From positions 248,001-312,000 of the forward strand of contig NZ_VEHL01000009.1 in NCBI RefSeq assembly GCF_007679965.1: a stretch of DNA of 64,000 nucleotides, written 5' to 3'. This DNA is from Bordetella genomosp. 13 (lineage in GTDB: Bacteria > Pseudomonadota > Gammaproteobacteria > Burkholderiales > Burkholderiaceae_B). This document shows positions 8,761 through 17,138 of the stretch, piece after piece (position 1 is the first letter of the stretch; the number at the start of each line of letters is the position of its first letter). The notes beneath the pieces are model-generated. The model made no database searches and was not told the origin of the DNA. It worked only from the letters and a program-made list of their open reading frames with translations. The translations under genes and the position numbers were made by a program.

Positions 8761-9141
8761 GTGGACCTCATCGCTATCCTGGAACAGGAAGAAATCCAGC
8801 GCCTGACCGGCGGCAAAGCCTTCCCCGACTTCAACCCCGGTGACACCGTGGTGGTCAACGTCAACGTGGTCGAAGGTACGCGCAAGCGCGTCCAGGCCTA
8901 CGAAGGCGTCGTCATCGCCAAGCGCAACCGCGGCCTGAATTCGTCCTTCATCGTGCGCAAGATCTCGTCCGGCGAAGCCGTCGAGCGTACGTTCCAGCTG
9001 TACTCGCCGCAAATCGCTTCGATCGAAGTCAAGCGCCGCGGTGACGTGCGCCGCGCCAAGCTGTACTACCTGCGCAACCGCTCGGGCAAGTCGGCTCGCA
9101 TCAAGGAAAAGCTGGTCATCAAGGCCCCCAAGGCGGCATAA
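8761..9141 (+). CDS. rplS: 50S ribosomal protein L19
   Basis: Large-subunit ribosomal protein at the 30S-50S interface. 126 residues with the family motifs PGDTVVV, RKRVQAYEGVVIA and KLYYLRNRSGKSARI. The start is GTG 8761 with AGGAG nine bases or so upstream. The usual upstream partners rpsP-rimM-trmD are not here: the next gene upstream is the divergent hydratase, so rplS has its own promoter. A strong terminator follows at 9246-9268. Confidence 0.97.
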   Translation: MDLIAILEQEEIQRLTGGKAFPDFNPGDTVVVNVNVVEGTRKRVQAYEGVVIAKRNRGLNSSFIVRKISSGEAVERTFQLYSPQIASIEVKRRGDVRRAKLYYLRNRSGKSARIKEKLVIKAPKAA

Positions 9142-9245
9142 ATGCCTGGGGTATCGTATCGGGATGCGGCACGCCTGGCGTGCCGGCCCGTTACGCGACA
9201 CCCCGTGCAGTGCGCCAAGCAACTCCCGCTTCGGGCGGGCTCAAG

Positions 9246-9268
9246 AGGCACCTCGCGGGGTGCCTTTT
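9246..9268 (+). terminator. Rho-independent terminator of rplS
   Basis: AGGCACC (9246-9252) pairs with GGTGCCT (9259-9265) across a six-base loop, followed by a short T run (9265-9268). It lies 105 bases after the rplS stop and before the NUDIX start. Confidence 0.85.
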
Positions 9269-9313
9269 CCATTGCCGATCCCGGCTTTCGTTCCTGACCC
9301 CGCTGCTTCCGGT

Positions 9314-10036
9314 ATGTCGGATTCTTCTACTTCCCGCCCCCGCCGCCCGCTGGTCCGCCCTGGCTTCGATCCTGCCGCCCAGCCGTGGCGGGTCGCCGAC
9401 CAGGGCCTGCCCGCCATCGCGGCCGAGCGGCTGACGGCCGACGCGCTGCGGCGCGGCTGGCAGTCGCGGGCGCCCTGGGAGCAGGATGGCATCGTGGCCA
9501 GCGAGGTGCGCTATCCGGGCCGCGAAGGCAAGCCGGTGCTGGCGGCGGTGCTCATCCCGATGGTGCTGCGGCCGGATGGCGTGCGCGTGCTGCTGACGCA
9601 GCGCGCCGCGCACTTGCACGACCACGCCGGCCAGATCAGCTTTCCCGGCGGCCGCATCGAGGACGACGACGCGTCGCCCGTGGCCGCCGCGCTGCGCGAG
9701 GCACAGGAAGAAACCGGCCTGGGACAGGAGTACGTCGAGATCCTGGGCACCATGCCCGCCTACGACACTTCCACGGGCTTTTCCGTCACGCCCGTGGCCG
9801 CGCTGGTGCGCCCGGGCTTCACCCTGGTGGCCGATGCCTTCGAGGTGGCCGAGATCTTCGAAGTGCCGCTGTCGTTCCTGATGGACCCGGCCAACCATCG
9901 CCTGTACCAGGCGAGCCTGCCCGATGGCCGGGTGCGGCAATACTACGCCATGCCCTGGGAGAAGTACTTCATCTGGGGCGCCACGGCGGGCATGCTGCGC
10001 AACCTGTACCACGCCTTGCGCGCATCGCTGCGCTGA
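9314..10036 (+). CDS. NUDIX hydrolase, CoA pyrophosphatase (NudL) type
   Basis: Predicted to hydrolyse CoA or acyl-CoA to phosphopantetheine and adenosine diphosphate. 240 residues from ATG 9314. The CoA-pyrophosphatase subfamily motif LLTQRAAHLHDHAGQISFPGG runs directly into the NUDIX box, which ends AALREAQEETGL with the metal-binding REAQEE. About 65 residues precede the fold. It overlaps no other gene and lies between the rplS terminator and convergent rsgA. The subfamily motif makes the NudL assignment better than generic NUDIX. Confidence 0.85.
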   Translation: MSDSSTSRPRRPLVRPGFDPAAQPWRVADQGLPAIAAERLTADALRRGWQSRAPWEQDGIVASEVRYPGREGKPVLAAVLIPMVLRPDGVRVLLTQRAAHLHDHAGQISFPGGRIEDDDASPVAAALREAQEETGLGQEYVEILGTMPAYDTSTGFSVTPVAALVRPGFTLVADAFEVAEIFEVPLSFLMDPANHRLYQASLPDGRVRQYYAMPWEKYFIWGATAGMLRNLYHALRASLR

Positions 10037-10177
10037 CGTCGCGGCGGAGGCCGGATGCCACGCCGGGCTGGGCGCGGGACGCGGCCGCCTGGGCGGCACC
10101 GCACCAGAATTGCGTCAGCTGAATCCCGGCAGGCGGGCCTGCCGCACGAACGGCCGGCCCGCGCCGCGTTCCCAGGA

Positions 10178-11128
10178 TCAATACCGCTGCTGTCCCGCCT
10201 CGTTCTCTTCCAGGATGCGGCCGTACAGCGCATAGCGGCCCGCGTCGATCTCGCCCCGTTGCAGGGCCGCCACCACGCCGCAGCCCGGCTCGTGGCGGTG
10301 GCTGCAGTTGTAGAAGCGGCAATGCTCGATGTGCGGCAGGAACTCGGGAAACCCGCGCACGATGTCCTCGCGCGTCAGGTGCTGCAGGCCGAAGGCCTGG
10401 AATCCGGGGGAGTCGATCAGGTCGCCGCCGGGCGCGGGCAGGTGATACAGGCGCGTGCTGGTGGTGGTGTGGCGGCCCATGTCCAGCGCCGTCGAATACT
10501 CGCGCGTGGCGGCCTGGGCCTCGGGCGCCAGGGTGTTCAGCAGGGTGGACTTGCCCATGCCGCTCTGGCCCAGCAGCAGGCTGGTGCGGCCGGCCAGCAA
10601 GGGCGCAAGCTGTCGGCGCGCGGCGTCGGTGTCGTGCGCGCTCAGTTCGACGATGGGCACGCCCAGCGCGCGCAGCGGCGCCAGCCGGGCGCGCGCGGCC
10701 GGCAGGCCGCCGGCCAGGTCGATCTTGTTCAGCACGATGACTGGGCTGATGCCCACGCTCCAGGCGCCCGCCAGCGCGCGGCCGGTGAGGTCGTCGGAGA
10801 AGGTGGGCTCGACCGCCACCACGATCAGCAGCTGGTCGACGTTGGCCGCGAACTGCTTGGACCGCATCTCGTCCGAGCGGTACAGCAGATTGGTGCGCGG
10901 CAGCACCGCGTCGATGGCGCCTTCGTCGCGTCCCTGCAGCGTGACGCGCACGCGGTCGCCCACCGCCGGACCGGTTTTCTTGCCGCGCGGAAAGCACTGG
11001 CGCATGCTGCCGTCGGGCAGTTCCACCATGTAGTGGCGGCCATGCGCGGCGATCACGCGGCCTTCGAGACCCGGGTCCGACGCCGAGCCCTTTGCATGGC
11101 GGGATTGGCCTTGCAGGTTCACGGGCAT
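10178..11128 (-). CDS. rsgA: Ribosome small-subunit-dependent GTPase RsgA
   Basis: Circularly permuted GTPase that checks late 30S maturation. 316 residues: N-terminal OB fold (EGRVIAAHGRHYMVELPDG), then G4 NKID before G1 GQSGMGKST and G3 DSPGF, the permuted order diagnostic of RsgA/YjeQ. The C-terminal zinc finger is HCRFYNCSHRHEPGC. Followed upstream in the genome by the M48 protease gene on the same strand (82 bases away), with orn divergent. Confidence 0.95.
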   Translation of the reverse strand: MPVNLQGQSRHAKGSASDPGLEGRVIAAHGRHYMVELPDGSMRQCFPRGKKTGPAVGDRVRVTLQGRDEGAIDAVLPRTNLLYRSDEMRSKQFAANVDQLLIVVAVEPTFSDDLTGRALAGAWSVGISPVIVLNKIDLAGGLPAARARLAPLRALGVPIVELSAHDTDAARRQLAPLLAGRTSLLLGQSGMGKSTLLNTLAPEAQAATREYSTALDMGRHTTTSTRLYHLPAPGGDLIDSPGFQAFGLQHLTREDIVRGFPEFLPHIEHCRFYNCSHRHEPGCGVVAALQRGEIDAGRYALYGRILEENEAGQQRY

Positions 11129-11210
11129 GTCTTCACGCGGCGTGCCCCGGTACGGGCCTGGCTGGCCGGCGGGCGGGCCTTCGTGCGGCGCGCGGTGGCG
11201 GTGCTGCGGC

Positions 11211-12476
11211 TCATGCGGCCATCGTCAGGTGGCGGATGCGCACGGCGGCAGGGGGGTGGCTGTCGTAGAAGGCGGAGTGCACGGGGTCGGGCGTGAGGGT
11301 GGCGGCGTTGTCATCGTACAGTTTGACCAGCGCCGAGACCAGTTGATTCGACGAGGCCTGCTGGGCGGCGTAGCGGTCGGCCTCGAACTCGTCGCGCCGC
11401 GAGTACCAACTGGCCACGGGCGTGAGCATGAAGGTGAAGACCGGCACGGCCAGGAAGAACAGCAGCAGCGCCATGGCGTGGTTGGGGCCGTCCAGGCGCG
11501 GCACCACGCCCAGGCCCACGTAGAACCAGGGCTGCTGCGACAGCCAGCCCAGCAGCGCGAAGAACAGCAGCGCGCCCGCGAAGCTCATCGCGATGCGCTT
11601 GACGATGTGGCGCCGCGCGAAGTGGCCCAGTTCGTGCGCCAGCACGGCCTCGATCTCGTCGGCGTTCAGGCGCGACAGCAGCGTGTCGAAGAACACAATG
11701 CGGCGCGCGCGGCCGAACCCGGTGAAATAGGCGTTGCCGTGCGCCGAGCGGCGCGAGCCGTCCATGACGAACAGGCCGTTCAGCGCGAAGCCGCAGCGTT
11801 GCGCGAGCTTCTGGATGCGGTCGGCCAGCTCGGGGTCGGTCAGCGGCGTGAACTTGTTGAACAGCGGCGCGATGAAGGTGGGATAGATGAACAGCAGCAG
11901 CAGGTTGAACGCCGTCCACAGGCCCCAGGCCCACAGCCACCAGTAGGCACCGGCCTCGGCCATCAGCCACAGGATGGTGGCGGCCAGCGGCACGCCCAGC
12001 GCCAGCGCCACGGCGATGCCTTTGGCGGCATCGCTGACGAACAGCCCGGGCGTCATGCGGTTGAAGCCAAAGCGGCCCTCGAGCCGGAACTGGCGCCACA
12101 GCGTGAAGGGCAGCCCAAGCAGCCCCAGCAGGCCGAACACCGAGAACAGCAGCAACAGCTGGCGCAGCATGTCGCTGCCGGTCAGGCGGCCCAGCCCCGT
12201 GTCGATCCATTGCAGTCCGCCCAGCAGGGTCAGGCACACGAGGATGGCGGCGTCGTACACCCGTTCGATCATGCCCAGGCGGACCCGCGCCACGGTGTAG
12301 TCGGCGGCGCGCTGGTGGCTGTAGAGGCCGATGCGCGGCGCGAACTCGGCCGGCACTTCGTCGCGATGGCGGGCGACGTGGCGGATCTGGCGCGAGGCCA
12401 GCCACAGCCGCACGGCCAGGTCGGCCAGGAGCAGAAAGACGAACAGCTGGGTGAACAGGGGCAGGTTGCTGGGCAC
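11211..12476 (-). CDS. M48 family metallopeptidase (Ste24/CAAX protease 1-like)
   Basis: Integral-membrane zinc protease related to HtpX/Ste24, probably acting in membrane protein quality control. 421 residues from GTG 12476. The zinc motif HELGH is at residues 281-285, with the downstream Glu ligand in RRDEFEADRYA. At least six hydrophobic segments are visible. A TTG at 12512 would add 12 residues but would leave only five bases to the divergent orn start, so GTG 12476 is preferred. A -10-like TATAAT (12513-12518, reverse strand) would give a short leader to it. Confidence 0.87.
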   Translation of the reverse strand: MPSNLPLFTQLFVFLLLADLAVRLWLASRQIRHVARHRDEVPAEFAPRIGLYSHQRAADYTVARVRLGMIERVYDAAILVCLTLLGGLQWIDTGLGRLTGSDMLRQLLLLFSVFGLLGLLGLPFTLWRQFRLEGRFGFNRMTPGLFVSDAAKGIAVALALGVPLAATILWLMAEAGAYWWLWAWGLWTAFNLLLLFIYPTFIAPLFNKFTPLTDPELADRIQKLAQRCGFALNGLFVMDGSRRSAHGNAYFTGFGRARRIVFFDTLLSRLNADEIEAVLAHELGHFARRHIVKRIAMSFAGALLFFALLGWLSQQPWFYVGLGVVPRLDGPNHAMALLLFFLAVPVFTFMLTPVASWYSRRDEFEADRYAAQQASSNQLVSALVKLYDDNAATLTPDPVHSAFYDSHPPAAVRIRHLTMAA

Positions 12477-12517
12477 GGCGGTATGAGAAAATGGCGTGTT
12501 TTCTAAAGGCAAATTAT

Positions 12518-13063
12518 ATGGCTGCGAACGAAAATCGCCTGGTCTGGCTCGACATGGAAATGACCGGGCTCGATCCCGAGAAGGAACGCATCATCGAGGT
12601 GGCCGTCGTCGTCACGGAACCCGACCTCACCATCGTGGCCGAAGGCCCCGTGCTGGTCATCCACCAGCCCGACAGCCTGCTGGACGCCATGGACAACTGG
12701 AACAAGTCCACCCACGGCAAGAGCGGCCTGATCGACAAGGTCAAGGCGTCCACGCTGACCGAAGCCCAGGCCGAGACCGAGCTGGTGGCCTTCCTGTCGC
12801 AGCACGTACCGGCGGGCAAGTCGCCGCTGTGCGGCAACACCATCAGCCAGGACCGGCGCTTCATGTACGCGTACATGCCCAACCTGGAACGCTTCTTCCA
12901 CTACCGCAACCTGGACGTCAGCACGCTGAAGGAGCTGGCGCGCCGCTGGGCGCCGGCGGTGTACAAGGGGTTCGAGAAGAAGAGCCGCCACGAGGCGCTG
13001 GCCGACATCTACGAATCCATCGACGAACTGAAGTACTACCGCGAGCACATGCTCAAGGTGTAG
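12518..13063 (+). CDS. orn: Oligoribonuclease
   Basis: DEDDh 3'-5' exonuclease that degrades 2-5 nucleotide RNAs (and pGpG). 181 residues, the same length as the E. coli enzyme. Exo I is LVWLDMEMTGLD near the N-terminus, Exo II includes GNTISQDRRF, and Exo III is KSRHEALADIYES. Start ATG 12518 is chosen on family alignment over an in-frame ATG at 12491. Divergent from the M48 gene. Confidence 0.96.
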   Translation: MAANENRLVWLDMEMTGLDPEKERIIEVAVVVTEPDLTIVAEGPVLVIHQPDSLLDAMDNWNKSTHGKSGLIDKVKASTLTEAQAETELVAFLSQHVPAGKSPLCGNTISQDRRFMYAYMPNLERFFHYRNLDVSTLKELARRWAPAVYKGFEKKSRHEALADIYESIDELKYYREHMLKV

Positions 13064-13083
13064 GCCCTGGGGGCGGGGTCTCC

Positions 13084-13848
13084 ATGGAACTGTCCATCGA
13101 CGAGATCCGGCGCATCGAGCGCGACGCGCTGGCCCGCGGCGTGCCGCTGATGCCGCGCGCGGGACTGGCGGCCGCGCGGTTCGTGGCGGCGCGGCTGGCC
13201 GATCGGGCGCAGGCGCGCCGATCAGGCCTTGGCGGCGAGCCGGGCCAGCCAGGCCATCGCCGACCTGACCCATCGAGCCAATCAAGCCAGCCAGGCCATG
13301 CCGCGCAGGCTGAGCCGGCGTCCGGGGCCGATCCCCAGCATTGCGCATCGCCGGCGGTCCGGTTTCCCATCCTCGCCCTGGCCGGCCCCGGCAACAACGG
13401 CGGCGACGCCCTGGTGGCGGCTACGTGGCTGCGCGCCTGGGGGCATGCCGTGCAGGTGGTGCTGTATGGCGATCCGGGCCGCTTGCCCGCCGATGCTCGC
13501 CAGGCCTATGAGGGCTGGCGCACCGCCGGCGGCGACACGATGTCCGGCCTTCCCGGCGACCCTCCGGCCTTGGCGCTGGACGGGCTGTTCGGCATCGGGC
13601 TGAACCGGCCGCTGGATCACACCTGGCAGGCCCGCGTGGACACCCTCAACGGCTGGCGAATCCCCGTGCTGGCGCTGGACGTGCCCAGCGGGCTGGATGC
13701 GGCCTCCGGCCTCGAACTGGGCAGGGCCGTCCGCGCCGCGTGGACGCTGTCCTTCATCGCGCGTGCGCCCGGGCTGACGCGTAATGCGGGGCCGACGGTC
13801 TGCGGAGAACTGCATCTGGACGGCCTGGGCGTGGGGCAAACGGGGTAG
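13084..13848 (+). CDS. NAD(P)HX epimerase (YjeF N-terminal domain), stand-alone, with insertion
   Basis: Epimerises damaged NAD(P)H hydrates. 254 residues from ATG 13084, 20 bases after orn. The epimerase signature GPGNNGGDALVAATWL lies near residue 96, and DVPSGLDAASG near residue 200. There is no ADP-dependent dehydratase domain, unlike the bifunctional E. coli YjeF. Residues about 40-90, between the first helix and the Rossmann core, are a Q/P/S/H-rich insertion built around a 14-base direct repeat (13244-13257 and 13286-13299, in frame). Short relative to bifunctional homologues but otherwise intact. Confidence 0.8.
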   Translation: MELSIDEIRRIERDALARGVPLMPRAGLAAARFVAARLADRAQARRSGLGGEPGQPGHRRPDPSSQSSQPGHAAQAEPASGADPQHCASPAVRFPILALAGPGNNGGDALVAATWLRAWGHAVQVVLYGDPGRLPADARQAYEGWRTAGGDTMSGLPGDPPALALDGLFGIGLNRPLDHTWQARVDTLNGWRIPVLALDVPSGLDAASGLELGRAVRAAWTLSFIARAPGLTRNAGPTVCGELHLDGLGVGQTG

Positions 13849-14042
13849 CGGTCGATGGACACGAGGATGCCGGGCAACGCTTCCACCGCGACCGACCGCA
13901 CAAGGCCGCCGACGGTTGCCCCCCTGACCGCGGGACTGCCGTAGGGGAGCTGCGGATCATGATTCCGTCGCTCTGAATGGCCGAGTGACGCGCCATGCTT
14001 CCCGCGATGCCGCTTAGGCGGGCGTATTCCCCGCGACACCGA

Positions 14043-14462
14043 TCAGGCCCCGAAGTCGCCCGCCGCTTCCGGCTGGTAGTCGATGCTGGCCAGGATGGCT
14101 TCGTGGTGCGCCCGGTCCGGTCCCTGCCATTGCACCGATTGCCCGGCCTTCTGGCCCAGCAGGCTCAGGCCCAGCGGCGACATCACCGAAATCTGGCCCG
14201 TGGCGGCGTTGCTCTCGGCGGGATAGGACAGCACGATGGTCATGTCCTGGCCGTCCGCCGTCACCAGCCGGACGCGCGAGCGCATCGTGACGACGTCGGC
14301 GTCGATGTCCTGGGCGGGTACGGTGACGACCGAATCCAGCAGTTCCTGGGCGGTATCCTCCACGCCCGGCGGCAGGCCGTCGGCGGCCATGCGCGCCAGC
14401 AGGCCGCAGAGGCGGGCGTGGTCGAGTTCGGTAAGGGTGCGTTCCTGGTCAGCGGTATGCAT
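14043..14462 (-). CDS. rnk: Nucleoside diphosphate kinase regulator Rnk (GreA-like C-terminal domain)
   Basis: Small RNA-polymerase-binding protein of the GreA/GreB C-terminal fold. 139 residues from ATG 14462, which has GGAG upstream (CGGAGTGATC). The N-terminal 50 residues are a short coiled-coil-like arm (LDHARLCGLLARM); the remainder is the FKBP-like domain with RSRVRLV, VLSYPAE and the family motif ISVMSPLGLSLLG. Length and motifs fit Rnk rather than GreA. Transcription probably starts near 14713. Confidence 0.87.
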   Translation of the reverse strand: MHTADQERTLTELDHARLCGLLARMAADGLPPGVEDTAQELLDSVVTVPAQDIDADVVTMRSRVRLVTADGQDMTIVLSYPAESNAATGQISVMSPLGLSLLGQKAGQSVQWQGPDRAHHEAILASIDYQPEAAGDFGA

Positions 14463-14581
14463 GATCACTCCGATGGGTGGCCAGGCCTGCTTGAAACGGC
14501 AAGCCATGGCAGTGGCGCGGGATGGCCCGACGACCGGGGAAATGCGCTAGAAAAAGAGAGGGGGGGTGGTGGTCGCCGGGC

Positions 14582-14713
14582 TCAGCCATGTGCGGCAAGA
14601 GCCGCGGCGGGTCCGGTCAGGTCCGGTCGGCAATAGCCGGCGCGCGAGCCGGGGCGCCGCGCGTGGCGGCGGCCGGGCAGGGCGGCGATGCGTTGGACCG
14701 GTAAGGAAGTCAT
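14582..14713 (-). CDS. Possible leaderless small protein, 43 residues
   Basis: A short Arg/Ala-rich frame (begins MTSLPVQRIAALPGRRH, ends AAALAAHG). Its ATG at 14713 lies six bases after a reverse-strand TACAAT, where transcription would begin, so the mRNA would start with AUG. No homology recognised. It may equally be noncoding 5' leader of rnk; Arg richness is expected by chance in GC-rich DNA. Confidence 0.2.
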   Translation of the reverse strand: MTSLPVQRIAALPGRRHARRPGSRAGYCRPDLTGPAAALAAHG

Positions 14714-14719
14714 GAGTCC

Positions 14720-14748
14720 ATTGTAGGCATGTGCGGGCGGATCGCCAA
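14720..14748 (-). promoter_or_regulatory. Sigma-70-type promoter upstream of rnk
   Basis: On the reverse strand TTGGCG (14743-14748) and TACAAT (14720-14725) are separated by exactly 17 bases. It points toward rnk, whose start is about 250 bases downstream. Confidence 0.5.
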
Positions 14749-14907
14749 CCGGGGGCTGTCGGCACGCCGGCCGACGCGTCCCGGAAAGGGCTGGCCCCCG
14801 GGGGGGCGCGCCGGCGTGCTTAGCCAGCGGGAAGGCCGCGCTGCGCGGTGGCAGGGCTTCCCGGACGCGACGCGGCGATGGGGACGGAGCCCCTGGGCCG
14901 GAACTTC

Positions 14908-15846
14908 CTACCGCGGCGGACGTCCGCCGAAGCGCCCCAGCGCCTCCGGGTCCAGCGCCCGGTATCGCTCGTTCTCGCGTTCCGCCAGCGCCTGCAGGTG
15001 CGCCTCGGAGGCATCGAACAACTTCCAGTACAGGCGCGCGCACAGGTCCCGTGCGGCGTGTCCCGGCCAATGGTCCGGCAGCATGGGCGCGGGCAACTGC
15101 GGATCGTGCAGCGCGATCCGCCGCCAGCTGTGCAGCAGCAGCACGCGCGCGGCGAATGCCTGGTCGGGGGCGGCGGAGGATTCGTCCAGCAGCTTCTCCA
15201 GCGGCGCGAAGTTGCGCGTGAACTGGCGGTACTGCTCGGCCACGTCGTCCAGGTTCCAGCACTGGGTGGCCAGGCTGGCGATGGGCAGCCCGCCCGCGTC
15301 GGCCAGGTCGCGCGCCGACAGCACCAGCGCCTTGTCGGGGATGCCCAGGCGGTCGAGGATGGCGTGGGCGGCGCGGGCCTCGGTCTGCGGATGCGCGAAG
15401 AGTCCCGGCGCCACCATGCCGAACCCTTCCCACAGCAGCTCGCGACGCAGCTCGGCCCGTTCGGCCAGGCCGTTGTTGCCCACGCGCGGCAACGCCACCA
15501 GCGTCCATTCGCCGTTCCATTGCCGTGCCGGGCCGTCGTAGATGCGCTGCGAGGCGCGCGCGGTGTCGCGCAGGCCGCGTTCGGTCATCAGGTACAGGCT
15601 GCGCCGGCCGTGGCGCTCGGAACGCAGCCAGTCCTGCGCCACCAGGCGGAACACGCTGGTGCGCAACAGGCGTTCGTTGATGCCGACCGGCGCCAGCAGT
15701 TCGATCAGGTCGCCCAGCCAGATGGCGCCGCCGTGGGGGGCCAGCGCATCGCCCAGCAGGCTGACGCACAGCGACTTGGCGCGCGGCGGGTCCTGCTTGA
15801 GCAGGCGGGCGATGAAGCGGTCCAGCGGGGCGGGAGCAGAGGCCAT
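14908..15846 (-). CDS. paaX: Phenylacetic acid degradation repressor PaaX
   Basis: Transcriptional repressor of the paa catabolic genes, released by phenylacetyl-CoA. 312 residues, the usual length. The N-terminal winged-helix region (about residues 20-95) contains RTSVFRLVAQDWLRSERHGRRS; the C-terminal domain holds the PaaX-type sequence WNLDDVAEQYRQFTRNFAPL. Divergent from paaA across 198 bases that carry the paa promoter and repeated TGATAC, so it probably controls that operon and itself. Confidence 0.93.
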   Translation of the reverse strand: MASAPAPLDRFIARLLKQDPPRAKSLCVSLLGDALAPHGGAIWLGDLIELLAPVGINERLLRTSVFRLVAQDWLRSERHGRRSLYLMTERGLRDTARASQRIYDGPARQWNGEWTLVALPRVGNNGLAERAELRRELLWEGFGMVAPGLFAHPQTEARAAHAILDRLGIPDKALVLSARDLADAGGLPIASLATQCWNLDDVAEQYRQFTRNFAPLEKLLDESSAAPDQAFAARVLLLHSWRRIALHDPQLPAPMLPDHWPGHAARDLCARLYWKLFDASEAHLQALAERENERYRALDPEALGRFGGRPPR

Positions 15847-15909
15847 GGGAAGCCGGAAACCGGCGGTGATGGGGACGGCTCGCCGGGCGGCGAGGCACGA
15901 TCCATGACA

Positions 15910-15972
15910 TGATACATAAATCGAACGTGATACGGAATTTCGTTTGACAATCGTTTTTCTGTATTAAATAAT
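15910..15972 (+). promoter_or_regulatory. paaA promoter and candidate PaaX sites
   Basis: TTGACA (15944-15949) and AATAAT (15967-15972) are spaced by 17 bases, close to sigma-70 consensus. Just upstream, TGATAC occurs at 15910-15915 and again at 15928-15933, 18 bases apart, inside otherwise AT-rich sequence. Their position suggests PaaX operators serving both divergent genes; this is inferred from location, not from a matched consensus. Confidence 0.6.
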
Positions 15973-16044
15973 GGATTCATCGAGCGGCGATCCGCCGGGC
16001 GTGTCCACGCGCCCCGCACAGCCGCCTCTTTCAGGAGACTCGCC

Positions 16045-17034
16045 ATGTACGCGCAATTGGTCGAAACCGGCGTCAAGAAGGTCCGCGGCGTCGATGAACT
16101 GACCGGTCCCGAGCAGGCCTTCCAGCGCCGTATCGACGATGGCGTGCGCATCGAGGCCAAGGACTGGATGCCCGAGGCCTACCGCAAGACTCTCATCCGC
16201 CAGATTTCGCAGCACGCGCATTCCGAGATCGTCGGCATGCTGCCCGAAGGCAACTGGCTGACGCGCGCGCCGTCGCTCAAGCGCAAGGCCATCCTGCTGG
16301 CCAAGGTGCAGGACGAGGCCGGCCACGGCCTGTACCTGTACAGCGCCGCCGAGACGCTGGGCGTGTCGCGCGACCAGCTGGTCGACGACCTGCATTCGGG
16401 CCGCGCGAAGTACTCCAGCATCTTCAACTATCCCACGCTCACTTGGGCCGACATCGGCATGATCGGCTGGCTGGTCGACGGCTCGGCCATCATCAACCAG
16501 ATCCCGCTGTGCCGCTGTTCCTACGGCCCGTACGCGCGGGCCATGGTGCGCGTCTGCAAGGAAGAGTCCTTCCACCAGCGCCAGGGCTACGACCTGCTGA
16601 TCGAGATGTGCCGCAACGGCACGCCCGAGCAGAAGGCCATGTGCCAGGAAGCGCTGAACCGCTGGTGGTGGCCCGCGCTGATGATGTTCGGCCCGCCGGA
16701 CGGCGATTCGCCCAACAGCGCGCAGTCCATGCAATGGAAGATCAAGCTGTTCTCCAACGACGAACTGCGCCAGAAGATGGTGGACCAGAGCGTGCCGCAG
16801 GCCGAATACCTGGGCCTGACCGTGCCCGATCCCGACCTGAAGTGGAACGCCGAGCGCGGCCACTACGACTTCGGCGAGATCGACTGGAGCGAATTCCACG
16901 CCGTGCTCAAGGGCAATGGTCCCTGCAATCGCGAGCGCCTGGCCGCGCGCGTCAAGGCGCACGAAGAGGGTGCCTGGGTGCGCGACGCGCTGGTCGCCCA
17001 CGCCGACAAGCAGGCGCGCCGCAAGGCCGCGTAA
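16045..17034 (+). CDS. paaA: Phenylacetyl-CoA 1,2-epoxidase catalytic subunit PaaA
   Basis: Diiron oxygenase subunit that epoxidises the ring of phenylacetyl-CoA. 329 residues. Two E-x2-H iron-ligand motifs are visible: DEAGH (KVQDEAGHGLYLYS) and EESFH (CKEESFHQRQG). Conserved stretches LNRWWWPALMMFGPPD and MVDQSVPQAEYLGL also match the family. First gene of the operon, with AGGAGA before ATG 16045. It needs PaaC as scaffold, PaaB as bridge and PaaE as electron donor, all encoded directly downstream. Confidence 0.96.
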   Translation: MYAQLVETGVKKVRGVDELTGPEQAFQRRIDDGVRIEAKDWMPEAYRKTLIRQISQHAHSEIVGMLPEGNWLTRAPSLKRKAILLAKVQDEAGHGLYLYSAAETLGVSRDQLVDDLHSGRAKYSSIFNYPTLTWADIGMIGWLVDGSAIINQIPLCRCSYGPYARAMVRVCKEESFHQRQGYDLLIEMCRNGTPEQKAMCQEALNRWWWPALMMFGPPDGDSPNSAQSMQWKIKLFSNDELRQKMVDQSVPQAEYLGLTVPDPDLKWNAERGHYDFGEIDWSEFHAVLKGNGPCNRERLAARVKAHEEGAWVRDALVAHADKQARRKAA

Positions 17035-17138
17035 GACGATCCAAGGCGGCCAGCCGCCGCCGCGCGATGGCCGGGCCGGTGGCTCGCCGTCGTCCGATAT
17101 TTCTCCACGCCGGGCGCTGCGCGCCCCAGGAACGCATC

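Larger units (their letters stand above)
14463..14907. other. Long spacer between rnk and paaX
   Basis: 445 bases. It holds a good reverse-strand promoter (TTGGCG-N17-TACAAT, 14720-14748) and a possible leaderless 43-codon frame (14582-14713). The rest is GC-rich with a G-run (about 14561-14570) and no gene that I can support. Confidence 0.5.

Noticed and set aside
12477..12512. TTG at 12512 as the start of the M48 protease
   Set aside because: It lies five bases from the divergent orn start and adds non-family residues; GTG 12476 is more plausible, although not proven.
14729..14760. ATG followed by TGC GGG CGG ATC (MCGRI), resembling the start of an SRAP/YedK peptidase
   Set aside because: The continuation is unlike the family after the fifth residue and the frame soon overlaps paaX antisense sequence; coincidence is more likely than a decayed gene.
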